A stretch of 25,714 bases of DNA from Deinococcus aerolatus (lineage in GTDB: Bacteria > Deinococcota > Deinococci > Deinococcales > Deinococcaceae). Shown one piece after another: positions 9,236 to 16,693 of the stretch. The stretch lies in the NCBI RefSeq assembly GCF_014647055.1, contig NZ_BMOL01000027.1, positions 1-25,714 on the forward strand. Reading direction: 5' to 3'. Within the stretch, counting starts at the first letter, position 1. The number at the start of each line of letters is the position of its first letter. The notes beneath the pieces are model-generated. The model made no database searches. It saw only the letters and a list, made by a program, of their open reading frames with translations, and was not told the DNA's origin. The position numbers were made by a program, and so were the translations under genes.

Positions 9236-9719
9236 CTGCATCAGGTGCGGTTATGGCTGGAGCCGTTTGTCTGGGTGTGGCAAGCCTGGCGTGCCTATTG
9301 CACGGAACGACCACCTCGGCGACTCTTTCATTTGTTGGATCAGGTCGGATGAGGGACTCCTCTCCAGTTGTACGTGGCCTAAATATCGTCCAGAACGGGG
9401 AATCACGCATGAGTCAACGGACTACCAATAAGCAGGGCGCGAAGCAAGAAAACCAATCCCGCACGCCACGTAGGAACCGTTCGGCCTCGTCTAGGCCGGT
9501 GGCTGCGGGGTCAGCTTGTGTCGTGCCATTGCTGGAAAGAACAGCTCACCGGCGGAAGTATTCCAGCACTTCCGTGTGCATCTTTCGCAGACCTATCAGC
9601 ACGCGAAGGCCGCACGTCATTTCTTCTCATGCCGTCTTCTCTTTTGTCCTATGTTGCTGCTCAACAATCCTGTCTTGCCGTGCATTCCAGGGTTGAGCAG
9701 CGTCACATGCGGAGACGAC
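9236..9719. other. Region without a recognised gene upstream of the acyltransferase
   Basis: An ATG at 9409 opens a frame starting MSQRTTNKQGAKQENQS that is basic and then becomes Cys/Ser-rich and implausible. The frame running into the acyltransferase also lacks protein-like character before 9720. I see no strong promoter, repeats or RNA structure. Confidence 0.4.
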
Positions 9720-11687
9720 ATGAACGAATCCCGCTCCACCCTGGCCCCCATGACTGAAGCCCCTGCCCGGTCCCTTGCCTACCGCCCGGAGCTCGACGGC
9801 CTGCGCGCCCTAGCAGTGCTGGCCGTCATCTTCTACCACTTCGGGATTCCGCCCTTCCGGGGCGGTTTCATCGGGGTGGACATCTTCTTCGTGATCTCAG
9901 GCTTCCTGATCTCGGGCATCCTGCGCCAGCAGATCGAGGGCGGCACCTTTTCCTTCGTCCAGTTCTACGTGCGCCGCTTTCGCCGCCTGATCCCCGCGTC
10001 CATCGCCGTGATCGCTGTGACCAGCCTGCTGGCCCTGCTGTTGTTCTCGCCGGAAATGCTGGCCGGTCACGGCAAGCTCAGTGTCATGTCCGCGTTCTCG
10101 CTGGCCAACCGCGAGCTGTACTTTGCCTCGGGCTACTTTGACCCCAGCGCGGCCACCAAGCCGCTGCTGCACATGTGGTCGCTGAGCGTCGAGGAGCAGT
10201 TCTACTTCGTATGGCCGGCCTTCATGCTGCTGTGCCTGCGCTTTCTCGGCAAGCGGATCACGCCGTGGGTGGTGGCTGCCGTCAGCGTGGTGTCGCTGGC
10301 TTTCTGTGTGGACCTCACGCAGCGCCTGCCGCAGGCGGCCTTCTACCTCACGCCGTACCGTATGTTCGAGTTCGGCTTCGGGGCCCTTCTGCTGTGGCTG
10401 CCGCTGTCGCTGGAACGCCGCTTCGGGCAGGTCACCGGCCTGGTGGGGCTGGCCGGCCTCCTGGTGATGGCCTGCGTGCTGTCGGACGGCTCCAGCTTCC
10501 CCGGCTGGAACGCGGTGGGCGTGGCGCTGCTCAGCGCCGCGCTGATCCACGGCAGCCGCACGGGCGTGGTGCACCGTCTGCTGAGCCACCCCGCCGCCGT
10601 GGGCCTCGGGGTGCTGAGCTACTCGCTATACCTGACGCACTGGCCGGTGTACGTGTTCTACCGCTTCATCGTCGAGCGTGACCTGGGCGTGGCGGATCAG
10701 GCGCTGCTGCTGGGCCTGACGGCGGCATCTGCGCTGGCGCTGTACCACGGCGTGGAGCGGCCCTTTCGGCTGGGCCGCCGCGCTCACAAGGACCGCACGC
10801 GGCGGCCCGCCCGGCTGTACCCGGTGGCCGCGCTGTACGCCCTGGTCATCGGTGCGGGCGCCCTGGCCCTGACCACCGACGGCCTGCCGGACCGCGCGCG
10901 GGTGAACGGCGTGGTGGCCCCCACCTCGGACACGCTGGAGCGGGCACAGGCCAGGTTCTGCCAGGGCAAAGACCCGCAGCCGCCCATCACCTGCGCCACC
11001 TCGGAGGACCGGCCACGCTCGGTGTACGTGTGGGGCGACTCGCACGCCAAGCATCTGGCCCCGGGGCTGGCCGGGGCGCTGCCGCAGCAGAACGTCAAGA
11101 TCATCTTTACCTCGGCCTGCGTGCCGCTGTGGGGCGTCTCTGAGCTGCCGTACGCCCGCTCGCGCACGTCCAGGCGGGCCTGTGCCCAGCGCAACATGGA
11201 CGCCCTGAAGTTCCTGGAAAGCCTGCCCCCGGCCCCGGTGATCATCGCGGCCCGCTGGAAGAACTACCTGACCACCCCGGAGTTGCGGCGCATCGGGCTT
11301 CAGGGCCTCAAGGACGTGACGGCGCGCCTGGAGCGCAGCGGGCACCCGGTCACGGTGATCGGCAACGTGATCGAGCCGGGGCCCGAGGTCATCGACTGCC
11401 TGCGCTCGCCAGACACGGCCATCACCCCGCGCGCCCGATGCCGGCCATTTGGCAGCGCCACCCGGGCATCCCTGGAGGCGAATGCCGCCCTGAGGGCGCT
11501 GGGGCCGGTGTTCTTTGATCCCACGCCGGTGTTCTGCACGCCGGCGTGTCAGGTGGCCGCTGGGCAGACCATGCTGTTCCGGGATGGCCATCACCTGAGC
11601 GATGAGGGCTCGCGGCGGCTGGCCGGGGCGCTGGTGCGGGCGGCGCCGCTTGTCGTCGGGCATCAGGTGGGTGGGGCCGGGCGCTGA
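9720..11687 (+). CDS. OafA/YrhL-type membrane O-acyltransferase with SGNH domain
   Basis: Such proteins transfer acetyl or other acyl groups to cell-surface polysaccharide or glycan. The 655-residue protein starts with the acyltransferase-3 signature (YRPELDGLRALAVLAVIFYHF, then GGFIGVDIFFVISGFLIS and FYVRRFRRLIPA). It has about ten membrane segments to roughly residue 390 and MWSLSVEEQFYFVWP in the middle. The periplasmic C-terminal part has the SGNH motifs GDSH (Asp440-Ser441 region) and DGHH (Asp622 to His625). The ATG at 9720 follows GGAG at 9710-9713; the longer open frame upstream is not protein-like. No sugar-biosynthesis genes adjoin, so its acceptor is unknown. The gene appears intact, and an IS1 element begins 34 bases after its stop. 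Confidence 0.9.
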   Translation: MNESRSTLAPMTEAPARSLAYRPELDGLRALAVLAVIFYHFGIPPFRGGFIGVDIFFVISGFLISGILRQQIEGGTFSFVQFYVRRFRRLIPASIAVIAVTSLLALLLFSPEMLAGHGKLSVMSAFSLANRELYFASGYFDPSAATKPLLHMWSLSVEEQFYFVWPAFMLLCLRFLGKRITPWVVAAVSVVSLAFCVDLTQRLPQAAFYLTPYRMFEFGFGALLLWLPLSLERRFGQVTGLVGLAGLLVMACVLSDGSSFPGWNAVGVALLSAALIHGSRTGVVHRLLSHPAAVGLGVLSYSLYLTHWPVYVFYRFIVERDLGVADQALLLGLTAASALALYHGVERPFRLGRRAHKDRTRRPARLYPVAALYALVIGAGALALTTDGLPDRARVNGVVAPTSDTLERAQARFCQGKDPQPPITCATSEDRPRSVYVWGDSHAKHLAPGLAGALPQQNVKIIFTSACVPLWGVSELPYARSRTSRRACAQRNMDALKFLESLPPAPVIIAARWKNYLTTPELRRIGLQGLKDVTARLERSGHPVTVIGNVIEPGPEVIDCLRSPDTAITPRARCRPFGSATRASLEANAALRALGPVFFDPTPVFCTPACQVAAGQTMLFRDGHHLSDEGSRRLAGALVRAAPLVVGHQVGGAGR

Positions 11688-11733
11688 CCGGCCGGCGCGG
11701 CTTTGACCCGCGCCGGGTCGTGGGTAGAGGATT

Positions 11734-12150
11734 TCAAGGGAATGACGCGTTGTAGCGGTGGAGAAAGAGCCAGATCAGCATATCCAGATTGGCTTGCTTG
11801 CGGCTGAAGGACAGCGTGCGGCGGACCAGATGAGCCAATCGAACCCGAAGGGTGACATTGAATCGCTCCATATGCTGGGTGCCACCGATGCGGTGCAGCG
11901 CGCCAAAAACGACACTTTTGTAGGCCCCCAGGCGGTCTGTGTGACAGACCGCATCGAGGTATGGGTTGGGCAGGCCCTCCCACAATCCAAATGCACTCAC
12001 TGCATCCCGCCGTCCCATAAAGCAACTCACGATTTTGCGCGTGTGTCGGTCCATGGCGAGCCAGATCCAGAGCTGATGGGTGTGCCGCATCACAAATGTG
12101 CATAATTCATCGCATTCCAGCACCAGCGCCGCTGGTGCTGGAATGCTCAC
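11734..12150 (-). CDS. insB: IS1-type transposase catalytic part (InsB frame)
   Basis: InsB carries the DDE catalytic core of IS1 transposase. The residues are visible as LECDEL, CHTDRLGAY and HMERFNVTLR, followed by the family's VRRTLSFSRK segment. In IS1 the active enzyme InsAB' is made by -1 frameshifting at the end of insA. Here TCAAAACGG, ending at the insA stop TGA, provides an A4 slip site placing the ribosome in the TVSIPAPAAL frame. The GTG at 12150 is the first in-frame start but has no obvious ribosome site. InsB looks intact, yet the fusion enzyme cannot form from this copy because insA is frameshifted upstream. Confidence 0.8.
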   Translation of the reverse strand: MSIPAPAALVLECDELCTFVMRHTHQLWIWLAMDRHTRKIVSCFMGRRDAVSAFGLWEGLPNPYLDAVCHTDRLGAYKSVVFGALHRIGGTQHMERFNVTLRVRLAHLVRRTLSFSRKQANLDMLIWLFLHRYNASFP

Positions 12151-12453
12151 CGTTTTGAGGACACCACCCCCTGTGGATCAATGCGGTGTGGCACGCTCTG
12201 AACCAGCGATTGCAGGTGATGACGAAACCAGGTCCGGCTGACCCCTACCACCCGGCAAATGCCGCGGTGGGAGATGCGCTCGGAGAGCAAACGATCCACC
12301 AGTTGCACCTGTTCAGCAGAAATTGGAGGCCGAGCGTGGTTCAGGGTGAATTGGAACGTGCAAACGCGGCAGAGGTAACGCTGCTTGCCTGTGTGCGTGG
12401 CCGTTTTTGACGATATAGACGCCTCCGCACTGCGGACACTTCAAACCGTTCAT
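12147..12453 (-). pseudogene. insA: IS1-type insA with a 2-bp deletion
   Basis: InsA is the DNA-binding, zinc-finger part of IS1 transposase. Comparison with the copy at 25338-25646 shows near identity from MNGLKCPQCGGVYIVKNG onward. Where that copy has CATGCACACACAGGC, this one has CACGCACACAGGC. Loss of one AC unit shifts the frame near codon 20, within the zinc-finger region and before the HTH. The gene spans 307 bases instead of 309. Confidence 0.85.
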
Positions 12454-12504
12454 GCTTCATTGAACACCCGTCATGCTCGGAAGTCCACTACCCATCTTGG
12501 AGGG

Positions 12505-12858
12505 CATGGCGGAAGTTGGCGGCCCGCTGCCAGGAGATGAAACTGGGGTTCCCGGTCTGCGCAGCAAGATCGCCATGCTGAAAGAGGCGGCCTGAGCCTT
12601 GAGCTGTACCAGCCGCTCTCGCCCGCAGATCGCCGGAGGTATCGGCCCAGCCCGGCGGACATCGGGTCCTGGCACCTGGCGCTCAGGGTGACCGGGCTGG
12701 ATCAGCTCGTGCAGATCAGCCGGGGCTGGGGCTGGCAGGTGCGCGGCAGGGTCGTGAGCGTTGAGGAGGGGCCCGGCCCCATTGGCGCGCGCCTGGTCTA
12801 CCTGCACAACGCTGACGGTACCCTTCTGGAACTCGTCGAGCTGCCGGAAGCGGAGTAA
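12505..12858 (+). pseudogene. VOC-family (glyoxalase/bleomycin-resistance-like) protein, broken
   Basis: Two adjoining pieces in different frames belong to one VOC protein. MAEVGGPLPGDETGVPGLRSKIAMLKEAA ends at a TGA, and a 1-base shift near 12590 continues as LSLELYQPLSPADRRR, then PADIGSWHLALRVTGLDQL and NADGTLLELVELPEAE. This is the usual VOC pattern with metal-binding His (WHLAL) and Glu (LELVE) positions. The N-terminal beginning is absent, replaced by the IS1 end at 12493. The gene is dead both by truncation and by frameshift. The original substrate cannot be inferred. Confidence 0.65.
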
Positions 12859-12860
12859 AG

Positions 12861-13105
12861 ATCGCCTGACCTCGTGCCCAGGAGAGCTTCATGGGCAGGA
12901 AGGCCGTGAGCGCACGTTGCCAGAGCGCAGGGGGGAGTGTCTACCTCTGCGCTCTGCCTCGCCCCTCCTTAGCCACGCCCAGTCCCATGAACCGTGTCCC
13001 CGCCCCCTGCGCTGCGTCTTCCGCCCTGCCTGCACACCCGATACTTCTTGACGGGAATCGCCCCCAGGCGGTGGGCGGAGGCACACGTGACGGCGCCCGA
13101 CCAGG
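12861..13105. other. Intergenic region before the dehalogenase-like gene
   Basis: No gene is supported. GAGCGCAGGGGGGAGTG and CTCTGCGCTC (about 12925-12955) can form an imperfect hairpin. The stretch is otherwise unremarkable. Confidence 0.3.
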
Positions 13106-13972
13106 CTAACGCCCGTCCAGGAAGGTCAGCAGAGCGGCAGCCAAGTCCTCTGGAATCTCCTCGGACAGATGATGGCCGGACTTGAGGCCGTGGCCCCGCA
13201 AGTCCGGTGCCCACGGCTGCCAGATGCCCAGGATGTCGTCGTACAGGTCTGGATCATCCAGCAGCGGCCACAAGACCAGCGTGGGACACCCCAGCACGCG
13301 TCCGGCCCGCCGATCTGCGGCGTCATGCTCACGGTCAATCCCCAGGCCCGCGCGGTAGTCCTCCAGCATGGCGTGCACGGTGGCCGGATTGTGGACGGCG
13401 GCGTGGTAATCAGCGTAGGCCTCTTCCCCCATCTGTGCCCGTTTCTCGGGGGTATTGCCATACCAGACATCGGGATCTGCCAGGATGGAACGCTCGGGTT
13501 TCTCAGGCTGCCCGAAGAAGAACCAGTGCCACCACTGCCTGGCAAAGCGTTCACCCGCCCGTTCCAGAGCTTCCAGAATAGGCACGAACCCCAGAAAGGC
13601 CAGGTGAGAGACGCGCTCCGGGTGATCCATGGCCAGCCGGAAGGCCACATAAGACCCCCGGTCATGACCCGCCACAGCGAAGCGCGCATGGCCCAGGTGG
13701 GTCATCAGAGCTGCCATGTCACCCGCCAGTGCCCGCTTGGACATGCCGCTGTGGTCCGGTGTATCGGCGGGCTTGGAAGACTGCCCGTAGCCCCGCAGGT
13801 CTGGGCAGATGACCGTATGTGTCCGGGCCAGCAGCGGCGCGACGCGGTGCCAGGTGGCGTGGGTGCGGGGGTGCCCGTGCAGAAGCAGGAGCGGGGAGCC
13901 GGAACCGCCGTAGCGGACGCGCAACGTGGCTTCGGGAAGTTGGACCATCTCCAGCACAAAGCCATCAAACAT
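13106..13972 (-). CDS. Alpha/beta hydrolase, haloacetate (fluoroacetate) dehalogenase-like
   Basis: The order and spacing of motifs follow fluoroacetate dehalogenases, which hydrolyse the carbon-halogen bond of haloacetates to glycolate. HGHPRTHATW provides the oxyanion region, AGHDRGSY carries the nucleophile Asp104 with its adjacent Arg, WWHWFFF matches the His-Trp halide pocket, and GHHLSEEIP carries the catalytic His near residue 267. An Asp nucleophile rather than Ser separates it from esterases; epoxide hydrolases remain an alternative. ATG 13972 gives 288 residues with no clear ribosome site, so it may be leaderless; the open frame extends to 14026. It is transcribed away from the YcgG-DUF1989 pair, so a common pathway is not shown. 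Confidence 0.75.
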   Translation of the reverse strand: MFDGFVLEMVQLPEATLRVRYGGSGSPLLLLHGHPRTHATWHRVAPLLARTHTVICPDLRGYGQSSKPADTPDHSGMSKRALAGDMAALMTHLGHARFAVAGHDRGSYVAFRLAMDHPERVSHLAFLGFVPILEALERAGERFARQWWHWFFFGQPEKPERSILADPDVWYGNTPEKRAQMGEEAYADYHAAVHNPATVHAMLEDYRAGLGIDREHDAADRRAGRVLGCPTLVLWPLLDDPDLYDDILGIWQPWAPDLRGHGLKSGHHLSEEIPEDLAAALLTFLDGR

Positions 13973-14289
13973 GAGTGAAAGTAACACGCGGGTCTGCGGC
14001 GCTGCCTGCCCTTTCCGCTCCACCACACCTCGGCTTCCGAAAAGAAGCCCATCCGCATCTTCGCAATGCCCCGGACTTAGGGAATCGACGGAGGTCCGGC
14101 TTGCCGGCGGTCACGTCTCAGCAGCCCACCGCCGTCAGGTTGCCAGGGCTCCTGCAGAGGAGCGTGTGACCAACCCAACTGCCCCCCTTTCAGGAGCAAG
14201 CCACGCATGGCCATGGACTGAGATCAAAGCCCCGTCTGAGAGGGACTTTCTGGCTTTCTTCACCGCTTGCTGTTTTTCCTTGAATTAGG
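13973..14289. other. Divergent promoter region, no gene seen
   Basis: This gap must hold the promoters of the divergently transcribed dehalogenase-like gene and the YcgG-type gene. I see no well-matched -35/-10 pair. Open frames across it show no family features. Confidence 0.35.
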
Positions 14290-14290
14290 G

Positions 14291-14378
14291 GCGCACTCTA
14301 CAGAGTGGCGGGGCCCCCGCCGTTAGGTTCGGTGGACGAAAACCCCGCGCCTGGTTCATCCGGGACCGCGCGGAAAGT
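14291..14378 (+). promoter_or_regulatory. Strongly structured 5' leader of the YcgG-DUF1989 genes
   Basis: Three successive hairpins can form: CACTC/GAGTG (14294-14298 with 14303-14307), GGCGGG/CCCGCC (14307-14312 with 14316-14321), and CCGCGC/GCGCGG (14345-14350 with 14368-14373). The last encloses a smaller CCTGG/CCGGG stem and ends about six bases before the GGAGG ribosome site. This would suit translational control by a riboswitch or protein. The sequence does not fit the guanidine riboswitch consensuses that I remember. Confidence 0.4.
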
Positions 14379-14387
14379 GGAGGAACG

Positions 14388-15212
14388 ATGCTCAATGACA
14401 ACATCTCAGCGGGGGGTGGCCTAAGCAGCTACCACCTGATTGAAAACGGCAAATTGCGGGGCCCGGCGGGCAGCTCCTTCGTGCGGCAGGCCCACCAGAG
14501 CTTCCGAACCCGGATCCTGGCTCCTGACTTCTCTTGTGTAGCGGCCAAGGCGGCCTTCAATACCGACAGCTACGCCTTTGCGAATTACAGCGAGTTGGGC
14601 AGCCCGGAGGCAACGGCGGCCCTGGCCCGTGACCTGGTGCGTTTCTGTCACGATCAGGACCGGATGGACTCCGATTTCACGACGATGGTGGCTGTGTTCC
14701 GGGGACCGCTTGACATGGACGAGCAGACCTTTGAGGCGCGGCTGTGGGAACAACTCCGGGCGCTGCACCGGGCCGATGCCTCGCCCCACAGTCCTGAGGT
14801 CAGTGCCGATCCCCGCGACCCCACCTTCGGGTTCTCCTTCGCGGGGCGGGCCTTTTTTATCATCGGTGGGCATCCGGGCAGCAGCCGCATCGCGCGGGCC
14901 TTTCCCCATCCGACGCTGGTGTTCAACGCGCACCGGCAGTTCCAGGCGCTGAAGCGCGACGGCCGTTGGTCCCGCTTCCAGGAGACCATTCGGGGCCGCG
15001 AGATGAAGTTGCAAGGGAGCCTGAATCCCAACCTGGCCGACCACGGGCAGGCGTCTGAGGCCCGGCAGTATTCGGGCCGCGCGGTGGAACCCGGGTGGCA
15101 GGCGCCCTTCCCCGAACTGCCGGATAACCTGCGTGTCCCGGAGGCGGACGGCGTCCGTTGCCCCTTCTTGTCCGCCTCGCGACGTTTTCATCAGGAGAGT
15201 GCCCATGACTGA
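14388..15212 (+). CDS. YqcI/YcgG-family protein, probable heme-dependent guanidine N-oxygenase
   Basis: The 274-residue protein matches the YqcI/YcgG family (PF08892). Characterised members such as GntA, DcsA and AglA are heme-dependent enzymes that N-hydroxylate guanidine groups, for example of arginine. Family marks include FSCVAAKAAF near residue 45, FFIIGGHPGSSRIARAF, the LVFNAHRQFQAL block with its conserved His, and LNPNLADHGQASEARQYSGR near the C-terminus. ATG 14388 follows GTGGAGGAA at ideal spacing, after a structured leader. It overlaps the next gene by eight bases, so the two are one operon. Many family members are uncharacterised; substrate and even N-oxygenase activity are inference. 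No export signal is seen, so the enzyme is cytoplasmic. Confidence 0.8.
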   Translation: MLNDNISAGGGLSSYHLIENGKLRGPAGSSFVRQAHQSFRTRILAPDFSCVAAKAAFNTDSYAFANYSELGSPEATAALARDLVRFCHDQDRMDSDFTTMVAVFRGPLDMDEQTFEARLWEQLRALHRADASPHSPEVSADPRDPTFGFSFAGRAFFIIGGHPGSSRIARAFPHPTLVFNAHRQFQALKRDGRWSRFQETIRGREMKLQGSLNPNLADHGQASEARQYSGRAVEPGWQAPFPELPDNLRVPEADGVRCPFLSASRRFHQESAHD

Positions 15213-15828
15213 AGCTGTCCCCCAGACCGCAACCCACCGCATCCCCCCCCAGAGCGGCACCGCCTTTCGCCTGCGCCAGGGTGAGGTGCTTGTTGTGACA
15301 GACCCGCGCGGCGAGCAGGTGGCTGACCTGATGGCTTACGCTGACGGCGACAGCGGCGAGTGGCTGTCCTCCGGCCGCACCTTCGATTACAACGAAACCA
15401 TCTACCTCACCAGCGGGCACATCCTGTATTCCAACCGCAGCCGCCCGATGCTGACCCTGTTGCGCGACGATGTGGGCCGCCACGATTTCCTGCTTACGCC
15501 GTGCTCGACCGAGACTTTCGAACTGCTGTATCCACCCGGCACCGCTGAGGGGCACCCCAGTTGTTTCGGTAACCTGGTGCAGGCCCTCGCGCCTTACGGC
15601 ATCGAGCCCGACCAGATCCCCACCACCCTCAACATCTTTATGAACGTACTGATCGGTGAGGACGGCCGCGTGAAGATCGGTCCTCCCATCTCGCGGGCTG
15701 GTCAATCGCTGGAACTGCGTGCCGAGATGGACCTGGTGGTGGGCCTGACCGCCTGTTCGGCAGAGGGCAGCAACAACGGCACCTTCAAACCCATCGACTA
15801 CCACATTCTTCCGGCTCAGGAGGATTGA
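15205..15828 (+). CDS. DUF1989 / urea carboxylase-associated family protein
   Basis: The 207-residue protein has the family's features: GTAFRLRQGEVLVVTDPRGEQVADLMAY, YLTSGHILYSNRSRPMLTLLRDDVG, HPSCFGNLVQAL, TLNIFMNV and LRAEMDLVVGLTACSA near the end. Some members (CgdA/CgdB) form carboxyguanidine deiminase in guanidine degradation; others lie with urea carboxylase or amino acid genes. Here only one subunit is encoded and no guanidine or urea carboxylase is nearby. ATG 15205 follows AGGAG at 15193-15197 and overlaps the YcgG-type gene by eight bases, so translation is probably coupled. A role in processing a guanidine-derived product of the upstream enzyme is plausible but unproven. Confidence 0.8.
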   Translation: MTEAVPQTATHRIPPQSGTAFRLRQGEVLVVTDPRGEQVADLMAYADGDSGEWLSSGRTFDYNETIYLTSGHILYSNRSRPMLTLLRDDVGRHDFLLTPCSTETFELLYPPGTAEGHPSCFGNLVQALAPYGIEPDQIPTTLNIFMNVLIGEDGRVKIGPPISRAGQSLELRAEMDLVVGLTACSAEGSNNGTFKPIDYHILPAQED

Positions 15829-15957
15829 CGAGCTCCAGCAGGACCAGCCGAGATGACCCACTGTGCCCGGGTTACAGGCGGTCCTACGGTCCGAGTGAGG
15901 TCTAAAAGCCAGACATCCGCTCGTTTCAACCGCTGGAACGCATCTGTGTGGTGACGT
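15829..15957. other. Short gap after DUF1989 gene
   Basis: No gene, clear terminator or repeat is recognised here. The genes on either side converge, so both transcripts should end in or near this stretch. Confidence 0.3.
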
Positions 15958-16287
15958 CTACCTGGGTCGGGTCTCGCTCCGGATGACCTCCATCCAGTTG
16001 ACCGCCACATACACTGGAAGAAAAGTGGCGAGTATGCCCAGGCCACCTGCCAGCAGGAAGGTCATAAGTGTGCCTACGCCACTTTGCGCCGGGGTTGACC
16101 AACCAGCCCGGGTCAGCAGGAGAAAGGGCAGTGGCAAACCCGCCAACAGCGCGGTCCCCAGGACGCCCACAGCGCCTCGCAAGCCCAGGTCCCGCCGCCC
16201 GGTCCAGACCCCGTAAGCCAGAACGAGACCGGCCGCCAGGAACATAACGGTGGAGGCCGTGTTACTCAAATCAACCCGTGTGTTCAT
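15958..16287 (-). CDS. Small hypothetical membrane protein
   Basis: I do not recognise this 109-residue protein. It shows three hydrophobic segments suitable for crossing the membrane: around residues 12-28 (VMFLAAGLVLAYGVW), 39-60 (VLGTALLAGLPLPFLLL) and 70-96 (LMTFLLAGGLGILATFLPVYVAV). A short basic stretch, WTGRRDLGLR, follows the first. ATG 16287 has a weak TGAGG upstream. It is convergent with the DUF1989 gene. The segment pattern supports a real protein better than a chance frame, but no function can be given. Confidence 0.5.
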   Translation of the reverse strand: MNTRVDLSNTASTVMFLAAGLVLAYGVWTGRRDLGLRGAVGVLGTALLAGLPLPFLLLTRAGWSTPAQSGVGTLMTFLLAGGLGILATFLPVYVAVNWMEVIRSETRPR

Positions 16288-16299
16288 GCCTCAGGCTAA

Positions 16300-16520
16300 A
16301 GTTTCAGGTGCGACCGTGCGGCCTGATGTGTCGCCGCACTTCACATTTGTCGAGAAGTCGTTCAGGTCAAGGTGTCAGCCCAACCGGGAGAGGCCAGGCA
16401 GTGCGGTTCAGCGAACGCTGTTGCTGGGCGTCTGATGCCTTCCACACCCATCCCGGGGCCACCACGAGGTGGAGAGGAAAGCGCCGCGAGAGCCCCGTCA
16501 TTCAGGGCGGGGAGCAGTCA
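16300..16520 (+). mobile_element. Orphan IS605-type right end / tnpB 3' remnant (omega-RNA-like)
   Basis: The end of this stretch looks like the right end of an IS200/IS605 element: CCCCG (16493-16497) pairs with CGGGG (16508-16512) around TCATTCAGGG, followed by AGTCA (16516-16520). A second hairpin, CCACC ACGA GGTGG at 16459-16472, precedes it, and AGGAAAGCGCCGCGAGAG joins the two, as in TnpB guide-RNA scaffolds. Upstream translation (RSRCQPNRERPGSAVQR) resembles the degenerate tail found after some tnpB genes. There is no tnpB core or left end here, so it is a remnant. Confidence 0.5.
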
Positions 16521-16693
16521 GTGGCGCTCCCGGACTCCTATGACTGACCAAGGCAACGACCGATATAGAGTATGTTGAACGCTGACCGCCTCACGTTGAA
16601 TACAGCCACCCAGCCCCTTCTGGATACTGGCTCAGGAAGCGTGACTCAAACGTTATGCCGTACAGCTTATCCGTGTTCTGAATGGAGAACCTT

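Larger units (their letters stand above)
11722..12493 (-). mobile_element. IS1-family element, full length but with broken insA
   Basis: The 772-bp length is close to classical IS1 (768 bp). The ends are imperfect inverted repeats: GGGTAGAGGATTTC from 11722 and, reading inward from 12493 on the other strand, GGGTAGTGGACTTCC. It holds insA and insB on the minus strand. No clear 8-9 bp target duplication was found at the two flanks (GGGTCGT and ATCTTGG), so one flank has probably been rearranged. The right flank is a broken VOC gene. Confidence 0.8.

Noticed and set aside
14291..14387. Guanidine-I, -II or -III riboswitch before the YcgG-DUF1989 genes
   Set aside because: GGACGA and TTAGGTTCGG gave partial resemblance, but the conserved guanidine-I core (TGGTCCGAGAG and AAAGCCCGGGAG), the paired ACGR loops of class II and the pseudoknot of class III could not be found.
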